Shown: positions 22,421-34,399, numbered from the stretch's first letter. The stretch is DNA of 64,000 bases from Cranoglanis bouderius (GCA_023630585.1 CM042540.1:22672074-22736073); one strand, 5' to 3'. Numbers and translations are program-made. Notes: generated from the sequence alone by a model not told the origin.

Positions 22421-22598
22421 GAAAATCTACAGTAACATACTGTAAACTGTGTACACAGTACGGAACTGTTGAGAATACAACAATAATACTGCGAAAACAA
22501 CAAAATCTACAGTAACATACTGTACGCATCTTATACATCAAGAAACTGTTGAGAAAAACAGTATAATACTGTGAAAACAACAGAAATCATTTACAGTG
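22421..22598. repeat. Subterminal direct repeat of the CACTA-like element
   Basis: Two units of about 80 bp, each with ctacagtaacatactgta, gaaactgttgaga and aatactgtgaaaacaac. Confidence 0.75.
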
Positions 22599-24410
22599 TT
22601 GTCAATACAAAAAAGGGTTTTTAATCAGTAATGCTAATTAAGAAATGTAAAATAAAGAAACTGTTCACTATAGAAAGATTGATCAAGTGACCATTTTTAA
22701 AGTAAAATACACGCATACAATATATGTGCTACATACTATACATTTACTACATTACTATACTTACATATTACACACACTATGGTATTATGAACTGATGATT
22801 ATTCTGTCATTTATTGTTGAATGGTAAAGCAATAAATACAAATGTCTTTTTCAATTACAGGAAATAAAGAAACAATGAACCACACTTGACTGTTCACTTT
22901 ATGCATTAGTCATTTAATTAGAAATGATTTTGGCGGATCATATCTCGTACCACCCTGCCACCTCTTTGGTTCACTAGGAGGTCCTCTTGCCATCTTCATC
23001 AATGGTTCATCATGGTTTATGGCCAGGGAACTGTACAAAATTGTGTACGTTATATACAGAAAACTCCCTGTGGCAAAAAAAAGAGGACAATGCATAAAAT
23101 GTGCTCGGTGGTAAGTGCTGATCCACGATGTGTCACGCTGGTGATGTGAGGTTTGTTAAACAAATTACGATTCTCACGAAAAACGATAACACGCCCGCAA
23201 ATAGTCATCTGTATATAAAAAGAGATTTCATATAATCCGTGCTTCCTCGTCCACTAGATATTCTATAAAAGGCCATGGTATGCTCAGTCAGCTCTCTGAA
23301 ACAAACTAACCCTAGAACATATCCTGCTCCGGAGGAGGTTATGTTCAGAGAGTAAACTGCTATGGCTCATTTCAGACGTGGGGGAGACAGAATGTCAAGG
23401 GTATTCTTTTTTTTTTTCCCTAACCTTTATCTAATTGATGGGTTTTTATCTCTTCTTGCTCTTAATAGGCTTAATATGCAATTTATGATTCTTTACTTGC
23501 ATGTTATATTGTACTGTATTATTTAAACATTGCAAATTGTGTTTAGTGTACATTGTATGGCATATACATAGCACGCAGTATATAATATATGCTTTTATAT
23601 TATGGATGATTTTATTTCAGTTGTCTCCCTTTTCTATTGAATTATATACAGTAATATAAAAATGGCAGGGTTACACTTTCCCCCCCAACCTACTACTTAA
23701 ACTGCTGCATAACGATTTAAGTTATTATAGCAGCCTGTTATGACGCATTGTATTTATAAAATAAGATGTGTTCTATTCTATAATATTTCTATTAATATTT
23801 AGCGTCAAGAAACCGTTATGTAACGCTGCCTGATCCAGACATATCCATGCAAATCCGAATTCAGCATTAACAATTCACCATCTTATTCTAATGTGAAGGA
23901 CTCCGAGAACACATCTGTAATAAAAATAAAAAGACGTTACAAAAGCGTTTGAAAATAAGTGCAGGATTGTGCGGGACTACGCGGGTAGGCTAATATTACC
24001 ATCAAATCTGGCTAATTATTCATCAATGGAAATAGGTAGCGTTTACAAAGAAATATGTAGCAAATTATTCATCATTGTGCAACAAGAATAGGCCTACCAC
24101 ATACCAAAAGAATTACACTGCTCGACTTCGTAAAAAAGGAGAGCTCATCGCTACCTCTGAGCGCTCAGCGCGGGTGTGACACGTGACGTGAGTGACCAGT
24201 TGTCATGGCAACGTCAGGACACGCGAAGACTCGGACACATACACGTGTAGAAATCAAAGATACACAAACCGGCAATGGCCAGTGAAAAAGTGCGGGGGAC
24301 GAATTTACGTTTTATTAAAAGTGCGGGGGACACGTCCCCAGCCTATTCGACGCCCATGACTCTGAGTAAACTTACCCAGGTAAGTCGCATAACCTGCTTT
24401 CTGGAATACC
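22599..24410. other. Intergenic stretch, no gene seen
   Basis: AT-rich. Near 23315-23345 the string cctgctccggaggaggttat recalls a motif inside the element at 1744-3277, but the match is too short to call a copy. Confidence 0.5.
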
Positions 24411-24715
24411 CCCCTAGAACACGAGGAGACAAACACTATGAGCACAGGGAAATACAACGAGGGACATAACGCGGAGTACTTACACGAAAGAAACCGCGAA
24501 TAGCGCCGGCCGTTAGTGCACTGAAAGCGGAAACTATCTAGCCACGAATGGCTGGAAGACCGGGGTTTATATACGCTGCTGATGAGAAGCAGGTGAGTCC
24601 AATTATGCTAGTAGAACGCACGAGAAGTAGAGCGTCATGCCCAGGGACACGCACACACGCAAACAGAAACAAGAGGGAGAGAAAACACACGGAGGCTCCG
24701 GCCAGGACCATGACA
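24411..24715 (-). mobile_element. LTR-like repeat fragment (TGTCATGG type)
   Basis: On the minus strand it starts TGTCATGGTCCTGGCCGG and includes a TATA-like tatata upstream of an acgagg block. It shares order and words (cacgaggagacaaa, ccggggttt, gccaggaccatgaca) with 47537-47880. It is probably a solo or truncated LTR; the inner boundary is not resolved. Confidence 0.5.
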
Positions 24716-25461
24716 ATAATAGGCAGACAGAAATAGCTTAATTTGACTTGAGCTGAACATCTGCTAATGTCATCCAGCCTGTAATCTGAGTTTTATTATG
24801 ACCCTCTCTACTTTATTAAAGTCAGAGGCATGATCTCGCCATCAGATATACAGGATAACCACAAGACTACTGCCATAAATGTGCAATGTGCCATCATATA
24901 AAATATATGGGACATTCATTGTGCCCAATAAGACCTGTTAGATTTATTGTAGCTTGTTCCAATTTAGCATTAATTGAAATCTCAGAAAGTAAACACTTCA
25001 GTCTAGGGGCTAATCTAAATTAAGAGAATACTTTAATGAAAAAGGATGAACAACAGCAAGAATAGAAAGAAAGGATCTACTTAATATCATGCTATCTGGT
25101 CCATATTTATAACTCTTACACAACTAAAAATAACATTTACTTAATCTACACATTGAATAATCTTAGATTATTTAAAGTTTAATATACCAGACCTTCTTCT
25201 TCCATTCACAGTGCACATGACCAACCACACTGGAGGAGCTGGAGTCTCTATATAAATGGTTCAAACACCTGCTGGAGCTGAGAAAGAACTAATCTCCAAA
25301 AAAAAAAATTAAATGTGGAGAGGGGACATTTCACACAAGCCAATAACTTTCATAGTCTGATGAGAGCAGCTGCCGCCGCAGGGAGTGAGGGTGGAGTTTG
25401 AGTCCAGGGTCCTATGATTGTTTTGCCATCAGAGCCAGACACACATCAGTCCTATATATGG
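24716..25461. other. Intergenic stretch, no gene seen
   Basis: No recognised frame or repeat boundary. Confidence 0.5.
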
Positions 25462-25710
25462 GGTGGCTATGGCTCAGGTGGTAGAGCAGGTTGTCCACTA
25501 ATCATAGGGTTGGTGGTTTGATTCCTGGCCCATGTGACTCCATGTGCTGAAGTGCCCTTGGGCAAGACATTGAACCCCAAGTTGCTCCGATGGCAGGCAA
25601 GTGCCTTGCATGGTAGCTCTGCTGCCATTGGTGTGTGAGTGAATGGGTGAATGAGACATAGTGTAGAACTGAGATGGTTAAAAAGGTACTGTATAAGTGC
25701 AGACCACTTA
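25462..25710 (+). mobile_element. tRNA-derived SINE
   Basis: A tRNA-like head: A box in tggctcaggtggtagagcag and B box in ggtggtttgattcc. A body follows with gcccttgggcaagacattga and ccccaagttgctccgatgg, typical of a widespread teleost SINE. Transcribed by Pol III and mobilised by LINE proteins when active. Confidence 0.8.
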
Positions 25711-26329
25711 CAATATACCTATATAATGATTACATGTAATATCCAAATAAGATTGCATATTCACTTTAATTGCATATTCACCTTATTTGTCTACAGTGTT
25801 TGAGAATTACTTCCTTGAGCTCACTGCTCAGGGGTTTTCTGTCAGTCATATCATAGACAAGCTGGCTTGTGTGTCTGTCTGCATTCATTCACAGTGCACT
25901 CACATATGCAGGTGATTAGTGTTAATGTGGAGGAAGGGGGTGCTTGCATATGTATGTGGGGGTGTAATATGAATGATAAAAACCACCCATATAGATTAAT
26001 AAAGTGTTGTGTAAGTGAGTGTGACTGGCACTCCCTCTCTGGGTGGCACTACCTGTGAGGGGACAATTGTGAAGAAAAATGGAACAGCTATTTAGAGTTT
26101 TGAAGCAGCATGTTTACAAGATCACCAGCACAGACACCCCAGTTGTTGTTGGGTTTTTTTTCCTTCTTTTTTTAAATTTATTTATTTATTTTTTTACATT
26201 AATGTTCAAGTTTTCTTATGCACAAATTTAAAATTCTGCATGAAAATAGTATCCACAAAGATAATACCGGTTTACAATATAGTAGACATTACTTGTGAAA
26301 TACAGCCATGTGTGTAACTCGTAGCACAG
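25711..26329. other. Intergenic stretch, no gene seen
   Basis: Contains a T-rich segment near 26151-26200. Small frames are unrecognised. Confidence 0.5.
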
Positions 26330-26420
26330 CAGTCAGGTCAATAAGTATTTGGACAGTGACACAATTTTTGTAATTTTGCCTTTGTACACCACAATACAGA
26401 GCCCCTGAAGTGACCTGTGC

Positions 26421-26451
<31 letters not shown>

Positions 26452-26497
26452 CAGAAACTTTTCACATGCGGACAGATGGATAATGACCCAAAACATA

Positions 26498-28063
26498 CAG
26501 CCGTGGCCAAAAGTTTTGAGAATGACACAAATATTAATTTTCACAAAGTCTACTGCTTCAGTGTTTTTAGATCTTTTTGTCAGATGTTACTAACTGTTAC
26601 TGAAGTATAATCACAAGCATTTCATAAGTGTCAATGGCTTTTATTGACAATTACATGAAGTTTATGCAAAGAGTCAATATTTGCAGTGTTGACCCTTCTT
26701 TTTCAAGACCTCTGCAATTCGCCCTGGCATGCTGTCACTCAACTTCTGGGCCACATCCTGACTGATGGCAGCCAATTCTTGCATAATCAATGCTTAGAGT
26801 TTGTGGGTTTTTGTTTGTCCACCCGCCTCTTGAGGATTGACCACAAATTCTCAATGGGATTAAGGTCTGGGGAGTTTCCTGGCCATGGACCCAAAATGTT
26901 GATGTTTTGTTCCCCGAGCCACTTAGTTATCACTTTTGCCTTGTGGCAAGGTGCCCCATCATGCTGGAAAAGGCATTGTTCGTCACCAAACTGTTCTTGG
27001 ATGGTTCTGAGAAGTTGCTCTCTGAGGATGTTTTTGTACCATTCTTTATTCATGGCTGTGTTCTTAGGCAAAATTGTGAGTGAGCCTACTCCCTTGGCTG
27101 AGAAGCAACCCCACACATGAGTGGTCTCAGGATGCTTTACTGTTGGCATGACACAGGACTGATGGTAGCGCTCACCTTTTCTTCTCCGGACAAGCTTTTT
27201 TCCAGATGCCCCTAGCAATCGGAAAGGGGATTCATCAGAGAAAACGACATTACCCCAGTCCTCAGCAGTCCAATCCCTGTACTTTTTGCAGAATAGCAGT
27301 CTGTCCCTGATGTTTTTCCTGGAGAGAAGTGGCTTCTTTTCTGCCCTTCTTGACACCAGGCCATCCTCCAAAAGTCTTCGCCTTACTGTGCGTGCAGACA
27401 CACTCACACCTGCCTGCTGCCATTCCTGAGCAAGCTCTGCACTGGTGGTGCCCCAATCCCGCAGCTGAATCAACTTTAGGAGACGGTCCTGGCGCTTGCT
27501 GGACTTTCTTGGGCGCCCTGAAGCCTTCTTCACAACAGTTGAACCTCTCTCCTTCTTCATCTTGAACGTCTTGATGATCCGATAAATGGTTGATTTAGGT
27601 GCAATCTTACTAGCAGCAATATCCTTGCCTGTGAATCCCTTTTTGTGCAAAGCAATGATGGCTGCACGTGTTTCCTTGCAGGTAACCATAGTTAACAGAG
27701 GAAGAACAATAATTTCAAGCACCACCCTCCTTTTAAAGCTTCCAGTCTGTTATTCTAACTCAATCACCATGACAGAGTGATCTCCAGCCTTGTCCTCATT
27801 AACACTCTCACCCGTGTTAACGAGAGAATCACTGACATGATGTCAGCTGGTCCTTTTGTGGAAGGGCTGAAATGCAGTGGACATGTTTTTTTGGGATTAA
27901 GTTCATTTTCATGGCAAAGAGGGACTTTGAAATTAATTGCAATTCATCTGATCACTCTTCATAACATTCTGGAGTATATGCAAATTGCCATCATAAAAAC
28001 TGAGGCAGCAGACTTTGTAAAAATTAATATTTGTATCATTCTCAAAACTTTTGGCCACGGCTG
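26498..28063 (-). mobile_element. Tc1-like transposon (family A), copy 2
   Basis: Same ends as 12351-13917, with TA at 26496-26497 and 28064-28065. Inserted between the DNDPKHT and EKATQE codons of the older element. Confidence 0.92.
26787..27725 (-). pseudogene. Tc1-like transposase, C-terminus truncated
   Basis: Near-identical to the intact copy at 12527-13543 but with three extra residues (KMK) in the linker. All three catalytic residues remain (VVFSDE, LFQHDGAPCH, NPIENLW, spacing 35). A small deletion near 26797-26806 shifts the frame after KPTNS, so about 40 C-terminal residues are lost. The domains needed for catalysis are otherwise present. Confidence 0.85.
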
Positions 28064-28068
28064 TACAG

Positions 28069-28334
28069 AAAAAGCAACCCAAGAGCTTTTTAAGGCAAAG
28101 AAATGGAATGTTTTTAAATGTCAGTCACCCGACCTCAGCCCAGTTGAGCATGCTTTTCACTTACTGAAGACCAAACTGAAGGCAGAAAGACCAATAAACA
28201 AGCAGCAACTGAAGGCAGCTGAAGTAAAGGCCTGGAAAAGAATCTCAAGGGAGGAAACTCAGCATTTGGTGATGTCAATGGGTTCCAGACTTCAGGCAGT
28301 CATTGACTGCAAAGGATTTGCATCCAAGTATTAA
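28069..28334 (+). pseudogene. Tc1-like transposase C-terminal fragment (family C)
   Basis: Continues the frame interrupted by the insert: CQSPDLSPVEHAFHLLK carries the third acidic residue (E in VEH), then KAWKRISREETQHLV and a stop after FASKY. The second Asp is in DNDPKHT on the other side of the insert. Confidence 0.75.
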
Positions 28335-28572
28335 AAATAATCCTTATATTTACAATTATATTTGTTTATCCAATTACTTTTGTGAAAATGGAGGGACTAT
28401 GTAAAAAATGGCTGTAATTCCTAAATTGCTAACATTTTTTTGTTAAACACATTGAATTACATTTGTAAGTCTACACTTGAATCACATCTTAATTGCTTCA
28501 TTTCAAATCCATTGTGGTGGTGCACAGAATGGCCGTTCTTCAGTCCCTAAGTTAAAACTCAAGCGCAACCAA

Positions 28573-28663
28573 GCCACTTTCATGGTACCTAAAACCCAGG
28601 GTTGGCACAAACTACACTGAAACTTACCTGGCTAGCCACCTAAACTGGCTTCATGGTACAGAT
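28573..28663 (-). mobile_element. Fragment of the 1744-3277 family end
   Basis: Inverted copy of the left terminal region, from agccactttcatggtacct to ggcttcatggtacaga. Bases 28536-28572 before it match a Tc1 fragment seen again at about 29770-29800. Confidence 0.75.
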
Positions 28664-28873
28664 GGTGCCACAATGAGAGAAAGTAAATAAATATAAACAG
28701 AAACACGTATACAAAAGATAAAAAGAAAAAAATTATATATATAGTACCATGCATTGGAAAAATGAATGAGTGATTTCAGAGAAAAAGATTAAAATACATT
28801 TCTTCATTTAGACCAGGAAAGTTCATTGCCTTCATCTGATATATATAAAATGTTTCCCTTTGTAATAATAATT
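28664..28873. other. Short intergenic stretch
   Basis: AT-rich with no recognised feature. Confidence 0.4.
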
Positions 28874-29250
28874 TCAAGTGAGCTCCACCTTGTTTTTAAT
28901 GCTTCCACTACTGTTTCTAATGCTTCCACTGTCTGGGTTGCCATTATGAGCTACCAGAAAATGTCTCGCCATAGGGTAGTCCATATTCTGTTTTCTGATG
29001 GAAGTTTTGTGTTCCGAGGCCATCTGCCATTTCAGATGGAAGCTATCAGCTCTTAATAGGGTATTTCTATCTGTTAGCTTTCTATATACAGTAGTGTGCA
29101 GACAAGCTCCCTCTCCTTTTGAAATCAAGTCTAAAAAACTAATATTGCTTTCTGAATAATCAATAATTAATTTAACATTTCTAGTACTGTTGTTAATGTG
29201 GTCAAAAAAGAAACAATTCATCCTTAATGCCTGTCCAAAAACATAAGATG
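28874..29250 (-). pseudogene. Penelope-like reverse transcriptase, C-terminal part
   Basis: The frame holds FDHINNSTRNVKLIIDYSES, NISFLDL, TTVYRKLTDRNTLLRADSFH, a run typical of the region after the catalytic motif in Penelope-like elements. It continues the frame ending near 32797, from which it is separated by about 3.5 kb of nested insertions. Later codons (RHFLVAHNGNP) recall the linker before the endonuclease, which is not recognised here. Confidence 0.65.
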
Positions 29251-29319
29251 TCACAGTGCTGTGAAAAAGTATTTGCCCTGATTTCTTATGTTTTTATGTA
29301 TATCTCTGTGATAAAGAGG

Positions 29320-29850
29320 AGGGAGGGGCCAGGCTGTGAGGATACACACCTGGCACTGAGTGATCCAACCAGTGGGAGAGAGTTCACTGTTCATTACTCC
29401 ACTATCAGAAAGATACTGGGCAAAAATGGCATCCATAGAAGTGCGGCAAGGCGAAAACCACTACTAACCCAGAAGAACATTAAGGCTCATTTGAATTTTG
29501 CCAAAACACACCTTAATGATCCTCAAACCTTTTGGGAGAGTGTTCTGTGAATTGATGAATAGAAATTGGAACTATTTAAAAGACAGGGGCCCCGTTACAT
29601 CTGGCATAAAGCAAACACAAAAAGAACATCATACTTACTGTCAAACATTGTGGTGGCAGTGTGATGGTGTGGGGATGCTTTGCTGCTTCATGGCTTGGGT
29701 ACCTTCAATTTTTGAGGGAAACATGAATTCTGCTCTTTACCAGAAAATCCTAAAGGTTAATGTCTGGTGTTCAGTCAGTAAGTTGAAACTCAAGCGCAAC
29801 TGGATTATGCAGCAAGACAATGATCCAAAGCATAGGAGTAAATCCTAGTC
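29320..29850 (+). pseudogene. Tc1-like transposase remnant (family D)
   Basis: Reads STIRKILGKNGIHR, RRKPLLTQKNIKAHLNFAK, then several stops and frameshifts, and DNDPKHRSKS near 29815. The family D tip resumes after the inserted element. Confidence 0.7.
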
Positions 29851-30027
29851 CTAGAAATACAACCCCAATTCCAAAAAAGTTGGCACACTGTGTAAAATGT
29901 AAATAAAAACAGAATGCAGTGATTTTCAAATCTCATAAACCCATATGTTATTCACAATAGAACATAGAAAACATTTCAAATGTTTAAACTGAATAAATAT
30001 ACATTTTAAGAAAAAAAAAAGGTAATT

Positions 30028-30812
30028 TTGAATTTGACAGCAACACGTCTCAAAAAAGTTGGTATGGGGCAACAAAAGGCTAGAAAAGTAAGTGTTACTA
30101 AAAGGAAACAGCTGGAGATTAATTGGCAACAGGTCAGTAACATGATTGGTTATAAAAAGAGTATCTTAGAGAGGCAGAGTCTTTCAGAAGTTAAGATGGG
30201 CAGAGGTTCACCAATCTGCGAAAAACTGCGTCTACAATTTGTGGAACAATTTCAAAATAATGTTCCTCAACCTAAAATTGCGAAGACTTTGAATATCTCA
30301 TCATCTACAGTACATAATATCATCAAAAGATTCTGAGAACCTGGAGAAATCTCTGTGCGCAAGGGACAAGGGTGAAAATCACTATTGCATGCCTGTGATC
30401 TTCGGGCCCTCAGACAGCACTGCATTAAAAACAGGCATGATTCTGTAATGGAAATCACTGCATGGGAAATCACTGCAATCACCTCCAGAACTCATTGTCT
30501 GTGAACACAGTTCACCGTGCCGTCCACAAATACTGGTTAAAGCTTTATCATGCAAAGAAGAAGCCATGCGTGAACATGATCCAGAAACGCCGCTGTCTTC
30601 TCTGGGCCAAAGCTCATTTAAAATGGACTGAGGCAAAGTGGAAAACCGTTCTGTGGTCAGACGGATCAAAATTTGAAATTATTTTTGGAAACCATGGACA
30701 CCACGTTTATCAGTGCTCAGTTCAAAAGCCTACATCTCTGATGGTATGGGGATGCATTAGTGCCTATGGAATGGGCAGCTTGCACATCTGGAAAGGCACC
30801 ATCAATGCTGAA

Positions 30813-30847
<35 letters not shown>

Positions 30848-30851
30848 TTAG
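30028..30851 (+). pseudogene. Tc1-like transposase remnant (family E)
   Basis: Helix-turn-helix region EQFQNNVPQPKIAKTLNISS...TVHNIIKRF, then frameshifts, then VLWSDGSKFEIIFGNHG with the first Asp (D in SDG) and SLMVWGCISAYGMGSLHIW. It stops at an (AT)n run near 30816-30845. The second Asp and the Glu are deleted. Confidence 0.8.
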
Positions 30852-31139
30852 AGCAACATATGCTTCCATCCCATCTTTACTTCTGAGAGACTCTCTAAGA
30901 TGCTCTTTTTATACCCAATCATGTTACTGACCTATTGCCAATTAACCTGATTAGTTGCAAAATGTTCCTCCAGCTGTTTCTTTTTAGTAACGCTTACTTT
31001 TCCAGCCTTTTGTTGCCCCTGTCCTAACTTTTTTGAGACGTGTTGCAACCATCAAATTCAAAATTACCTAATTTTTTCCTTAAAATGGTACAGTTCCTCA
31101 GTTTGATATTAACATTTGATACATTTTCCATGTTCTATT

Positions 31140-32171
31140 TGTTAGAGCTCTCGCCAATCGCTGCTCCGGGAAGGAGCAGCATGAATCGCTGCTCCGGGAA
31201 GGAGCAGCATGAATCGCTGCACCGGGAAGGAACAGCATGAATCGCTGCCCCGCTAAGGAGCAGCATGTCTACGCGCTTTCTAGCGCTAGTATTAAAAAGA
31301 ACTCTCCGCTGGACATTCCTATAACAAAGACTCTGGTTTTGTTTACATTGCCATGTGCTCCTTTGTTTTTGTTTACCTCATGTCTCTGCCCCCGTTTCCT
31401 CATTGGTCCTTCACGTTATGTTTCCTCCCATATTTTGTCATTGGTTCAACTGTTATTTTCTAATCATTATTTCCAGGTGTCGTGTGTTTCTTCTCGTTTG
31501 TTCTTAATTTCCTTTGGTACTAAAACCCCTAATTTGGTCCACGTCTTTGCGGAGTATTGAAGTAGATTGAATTAGAATGAAATGAATTGAAATATATTGA
31601 TATTGAATAATGGTGATGAGTTAGAATAACTGAAAGGGACTCGTTATAGTTAAACTTAACGATATGTTCCTAATGATAATGATCGGTAGCGAGGAAGCTC
31701 AAGCTTCGTAGTTTTTTCCTAGGTTTTTTGTTTACCAGGTGTTCCCTGGTCCTTGCGCTAGTTTTGGAGTTTTTGTTTACCCGGCGCTCCCGCGTTCCTG
31801 AATGGATTCCTCGCTACTTCCTGGATTTTTGCCCTGTTATCCTTTGGAGTAATGTTTCCTGTCTCTCTGGATTTTGCCCTGTAAACCTTGCGATTCCTAT
31901 TTAATGATGTTCGGGTATTTTGCCCTGTAAACCTTGCGATTCCTATTTAATGACGTTCGGGTTTTTTGCCCTGTAAACCTTGCGATTCCTATTTAATGAT
32001 CAGGTTTTTTGCCCTGTAAACCTTGCGATTCCTATTTAATGATCAGGTTTTTTGCCCTGTAAACCTTGCGATTCATGTTTAATGATGTTCGGGTGTTTTT
32101 TGTTCCTAATAAACTGACCACTTTCCCCTGCGAGTGCATCCTATCTGACTCTTCACCCAAGTAACGTAACA
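31140..32171 (+). mobile_element. Solo LTR of the Gag-zf-C6H2 element family
   Basis: Begins tgttagagctctcgccaat and ends gtaacgtaaca, flanked by CTATT on both sides (31135-31139, 32172-32176). It is related to the LTRs at 6402 and 51229. It has three tandem copies of a gctgctccgggaaggagcag unit and five copies of ttttgccctgtaaaccttgc near 31880-32085. The interior was removed by LTR-LTR recombination. Confidence 0.85.
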
Positions 32172-32288
32172 CTATTGTGAATAACATGGGTTTATGAGAT
32201 TTGAAAATCATTGCATTCTGTTTTTATTTACATTTTACACAGCGTCCCAACATTTTTGGAATTGGGGTTGTAAGTGAAAGACTGATCT

Positions 32289-32677
32289 TGTCATGGTCCC
32301 CAGGGGCAATTCCAACTTTCTGGCACTCTGACTGTCCTTGCAGAACATCCTCCTCTGTTGTCTCCCTCCATTTCCTGTCTCAACCAAACTCATGTGTTTT
32401 TAATTTTCCCTGATTGATTAGTGCCCTATTTAAGTTGTCTCTTTTTCTTCCTTAGTTGCTTGAGCATTAATGCAAGTCAGGTTGCATTTGTGTTTGCACT
32501 GTGTTTTGATTATTTAGTACCTTTTTCTTATTTTCTTGTTTTACTAAGTTTCTGTTAACCCTGGTACCTAGTGTTTCTATTCCTCATGTGTGTTTCCCTG
32601 AGCCTGTTCAGTGTGTCTGTCTGCAAATAAAGGAGTTCTACATTTGTATCCGCCACTATAGACTCTCCCTCATGACA
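32289..32677 (+). mobile_element. Solo LTR (TGTCATGG type)
   Basis: Starts tgtcatggtcccc and ends ccctcatgaca, 389 bp. A TATA-like tatttaag and an aataaa signal near 32626 fit an LTR read on the plus strand. No matching 5-bp flanks. Confidence 0.6.
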
Positions 32678-32796
32678 GGAAGCGTTTGGTTGCAGTTATT
32701 GTTGCTAAAGGTTGCCTTTGTATTTGAAGATCTAAAACTATTTAGTTTGAGATATACACAAAAACAGAAGAAATCAGAAGAAACAGTTTTTCACAA

Positions 32797-33120
32797 CACT
32801 GTATATACCGCCCCACCATAAAATTTTACTGGTATACACAGATTGGTAGACATAATCATTCTCCCATAAACCAAGAAAAAATTAGCATAATTTGGTGCGT
32901 AGCATGCTCCCATTGCTGTGCCATGCACTCGAAGGTAAAGTTGATCCTGAAAAAGAAACCATTCTGTTAAATGAAGAATAAATCCTGCAGGAGGATAAGC
33001 TTCCAATGGTTTACTGTTAAAAAAAAAAAAATGGAAATCCTGCAGTCCTTGTTGATGACTGATGTTTGTGTACAAGGACTCCACATCAAAAGTCACCAAA
33101 TAGCAATTGTTATCTCTTGT
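32797..33120 (-). pseudogene. Penelope-like reverse transcriptase, catalytic-region part
   Basis: Frame with VTFDVESLYTNISHQQG (first catalytic Asp region), LTEWFLFQDQLYLRVHGTAMG, and ACYAPNYANFF, all hallmarks of Penelope-like reverse transcriptase. It ends at VKFYGGAVY, just before the expected Y-x-D-D, where a Tc1-like element is inserted. It would copy element RNA at a broken DNA end; this copy is dead. Confidence 0.75.
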
Positions 33121-33777
33121 TGTCTCTTGTAATGGATTCAGGACATGATTGCTGTCCTGAATGTAAGAAGGTAGTTGTTGGGCAAGAGGTTTAATAAAGA
33201 AATATGTGAAGCTGGCTCAGTGGACCCATTTGATGAAGTGATAGGTTGTCCTGGAGACCATTTTTTAAGTACCCTCTAAAAAAATGAGACTGAGACTTGA
33301 ACCCTTCCCATTATATATTGGCTCTAAATGTGGGACTGTGAGCAATCTTGAGCATTACAGTACATTTGGACTTAAGTCTAAGGAACAAGAACGTGCACAA
33401 TATTTATATATGTCCATGTACCTCATAATGTGCTCTATAGATCAGTTTTTGTTCCAAGGAGCTAGGACCATCCTGAGCTGAGATACTGAGGTTTCGGTAA
33501 ACAGCTGCATAACCAAAATTTGCTGTGTGCCATGACACAAAAATGGCCATCGTAGTTAAATCAAGTCAAATTAAAAAGAAAAACTGTTGGTTTTGCAATG
33601 CCAATATAGAGAATAAAAAAATAGTCGAGCAACCTGTATTGGACCACTTGAATACCAAGTTCAGCTCGATTGTACATACGGTTTTTGCGAATCTGAACTT
33701 ATCTGACCTTAGCTTCACCCCTCATGCATAACCATACCACAAACTTTGCACATGACCTCAGAATCTTGTCTGGTATA
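33121..33777. other. Intergenic stretch with a dispersed repeat
   Basis: 33181-33500 has no recognised feature. From about 33700, the text atgaccataccacaaactttgc and catgacctcagaatcttgtc matches 42395-42460 and resumes at 36502, so a dispersed repeat is split by the next Tc1-like element. Confidence 0.5.
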
Positions 33778-34399
33778 CAGGTGCATCTCAAAAAATTTGA
33801 ATATCGTGGAAAAGTTCATTTTTTTCCCATAATTTAATTCAAAAAGTGGAACTTTCATATATTCTAGATTCATTACACGTAAAGTGAAATATTTCAAGCC
33901 TTTTTTTGTTTTAATCTTGATGATTACGGCTTACAGCTCAAGGAAATGAGATACTGGAAAAATCCAGTATCTCAAAAATATTAGAAAAAGAATGTATAAT
34001 GTCGACCTGAGAAGAGCTCTAATCAGCTACAGTGGGTATAGCAAAGAATCACCCCCCTTTAAAATAATCATATTGTGCTGCTTTTCAGCCTGAAATGAAG
34101 ACGGACACAGTTTTTGTTTTATCCAGCTGTATTTACTCAGTGCAACTTATAACATCCAAGTGAAAGATATAACACCAACATGTCAGAAAAATAAATAAAT
34201 AAAAAAACAGAATCACTGAGTTGGAAAAAGGATCACCCTCCTCCTAAAAATGACTTGTAAACTCAGGTGTAGCTAATCACCTTCTCAATAGCACACAAAG
34301 CCTTTGAACTGTGATCAGCTGTGATGTTTTGATTAGCTCAGCATGAAAAGGGCTTTCCTGGAGCATTTTGTAGTGCAACTGAAGCAACAATCAACTATG

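Larger units (their letters stand above)
20710..22598. mobile_element. CACTA/EnSpm-like non-autonomous element
   Basis: Left end cactataaaaaattattgtc; inverted right end cactgtaaatgatttctgtt. Both begin CACT(A/G)TAAA, as CACTA elements do, and both are followed by subterminal copies of acagtaa/ttactgt motifs. No transposase. Flanking triplets (ctt and ttg) do not match cleanly, so a target duplication is not shown. Confidence 0.6.
26330..28535 (+). mobile_element. Old Tc1-like element (family C), split by family A copy 2
   Basis: The left end cagtcaggtcaataagtatt with tttggacagtgacacaa is a common fish Tc1 end, and catttcaaatccattgtggt near 28500-28520 is its inverted partner. The interior is deleted: after an A run (26421-26448) the frame enters at GATAATGACCCAAAACA (DNDPKHT) and, beyond the family A insert, continues EKATQE...SPDLSPVEH...FASKY. 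The right tip is lost. Confidence 0.7.
29860..32270 (+). mobile_element. Tc1-like element (family E) with long inverted ends
   Basis: Ends caaccccaattccaaaaaag and its inverse, with TA at 29858-29859 and 32271-32272. The inverted match extends about 330 bp inward. The interior carries a decayed transposase and a TA-repeat. A solo LTR interrupts the right arm. Confidence 0.85.
29251..32796 (+). mobile_element. Tc1-like element (family D), host of further insertions
   Basis: The left end cagtgctgtgaaaaagtatt and inverted right end cagtgttgtgaaaaactgtt match. The right flank has TA; the left has CA in that place. Degenerate transposase pieces occur at 29320-29850 (frame fragments with TIRKILGKNGIHRSAARRKP and DNDPKH). 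It sits inside the Penelope-like reverse transcriptase and contains another Tc1-like element and an LTR. Confidence 0.65.
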
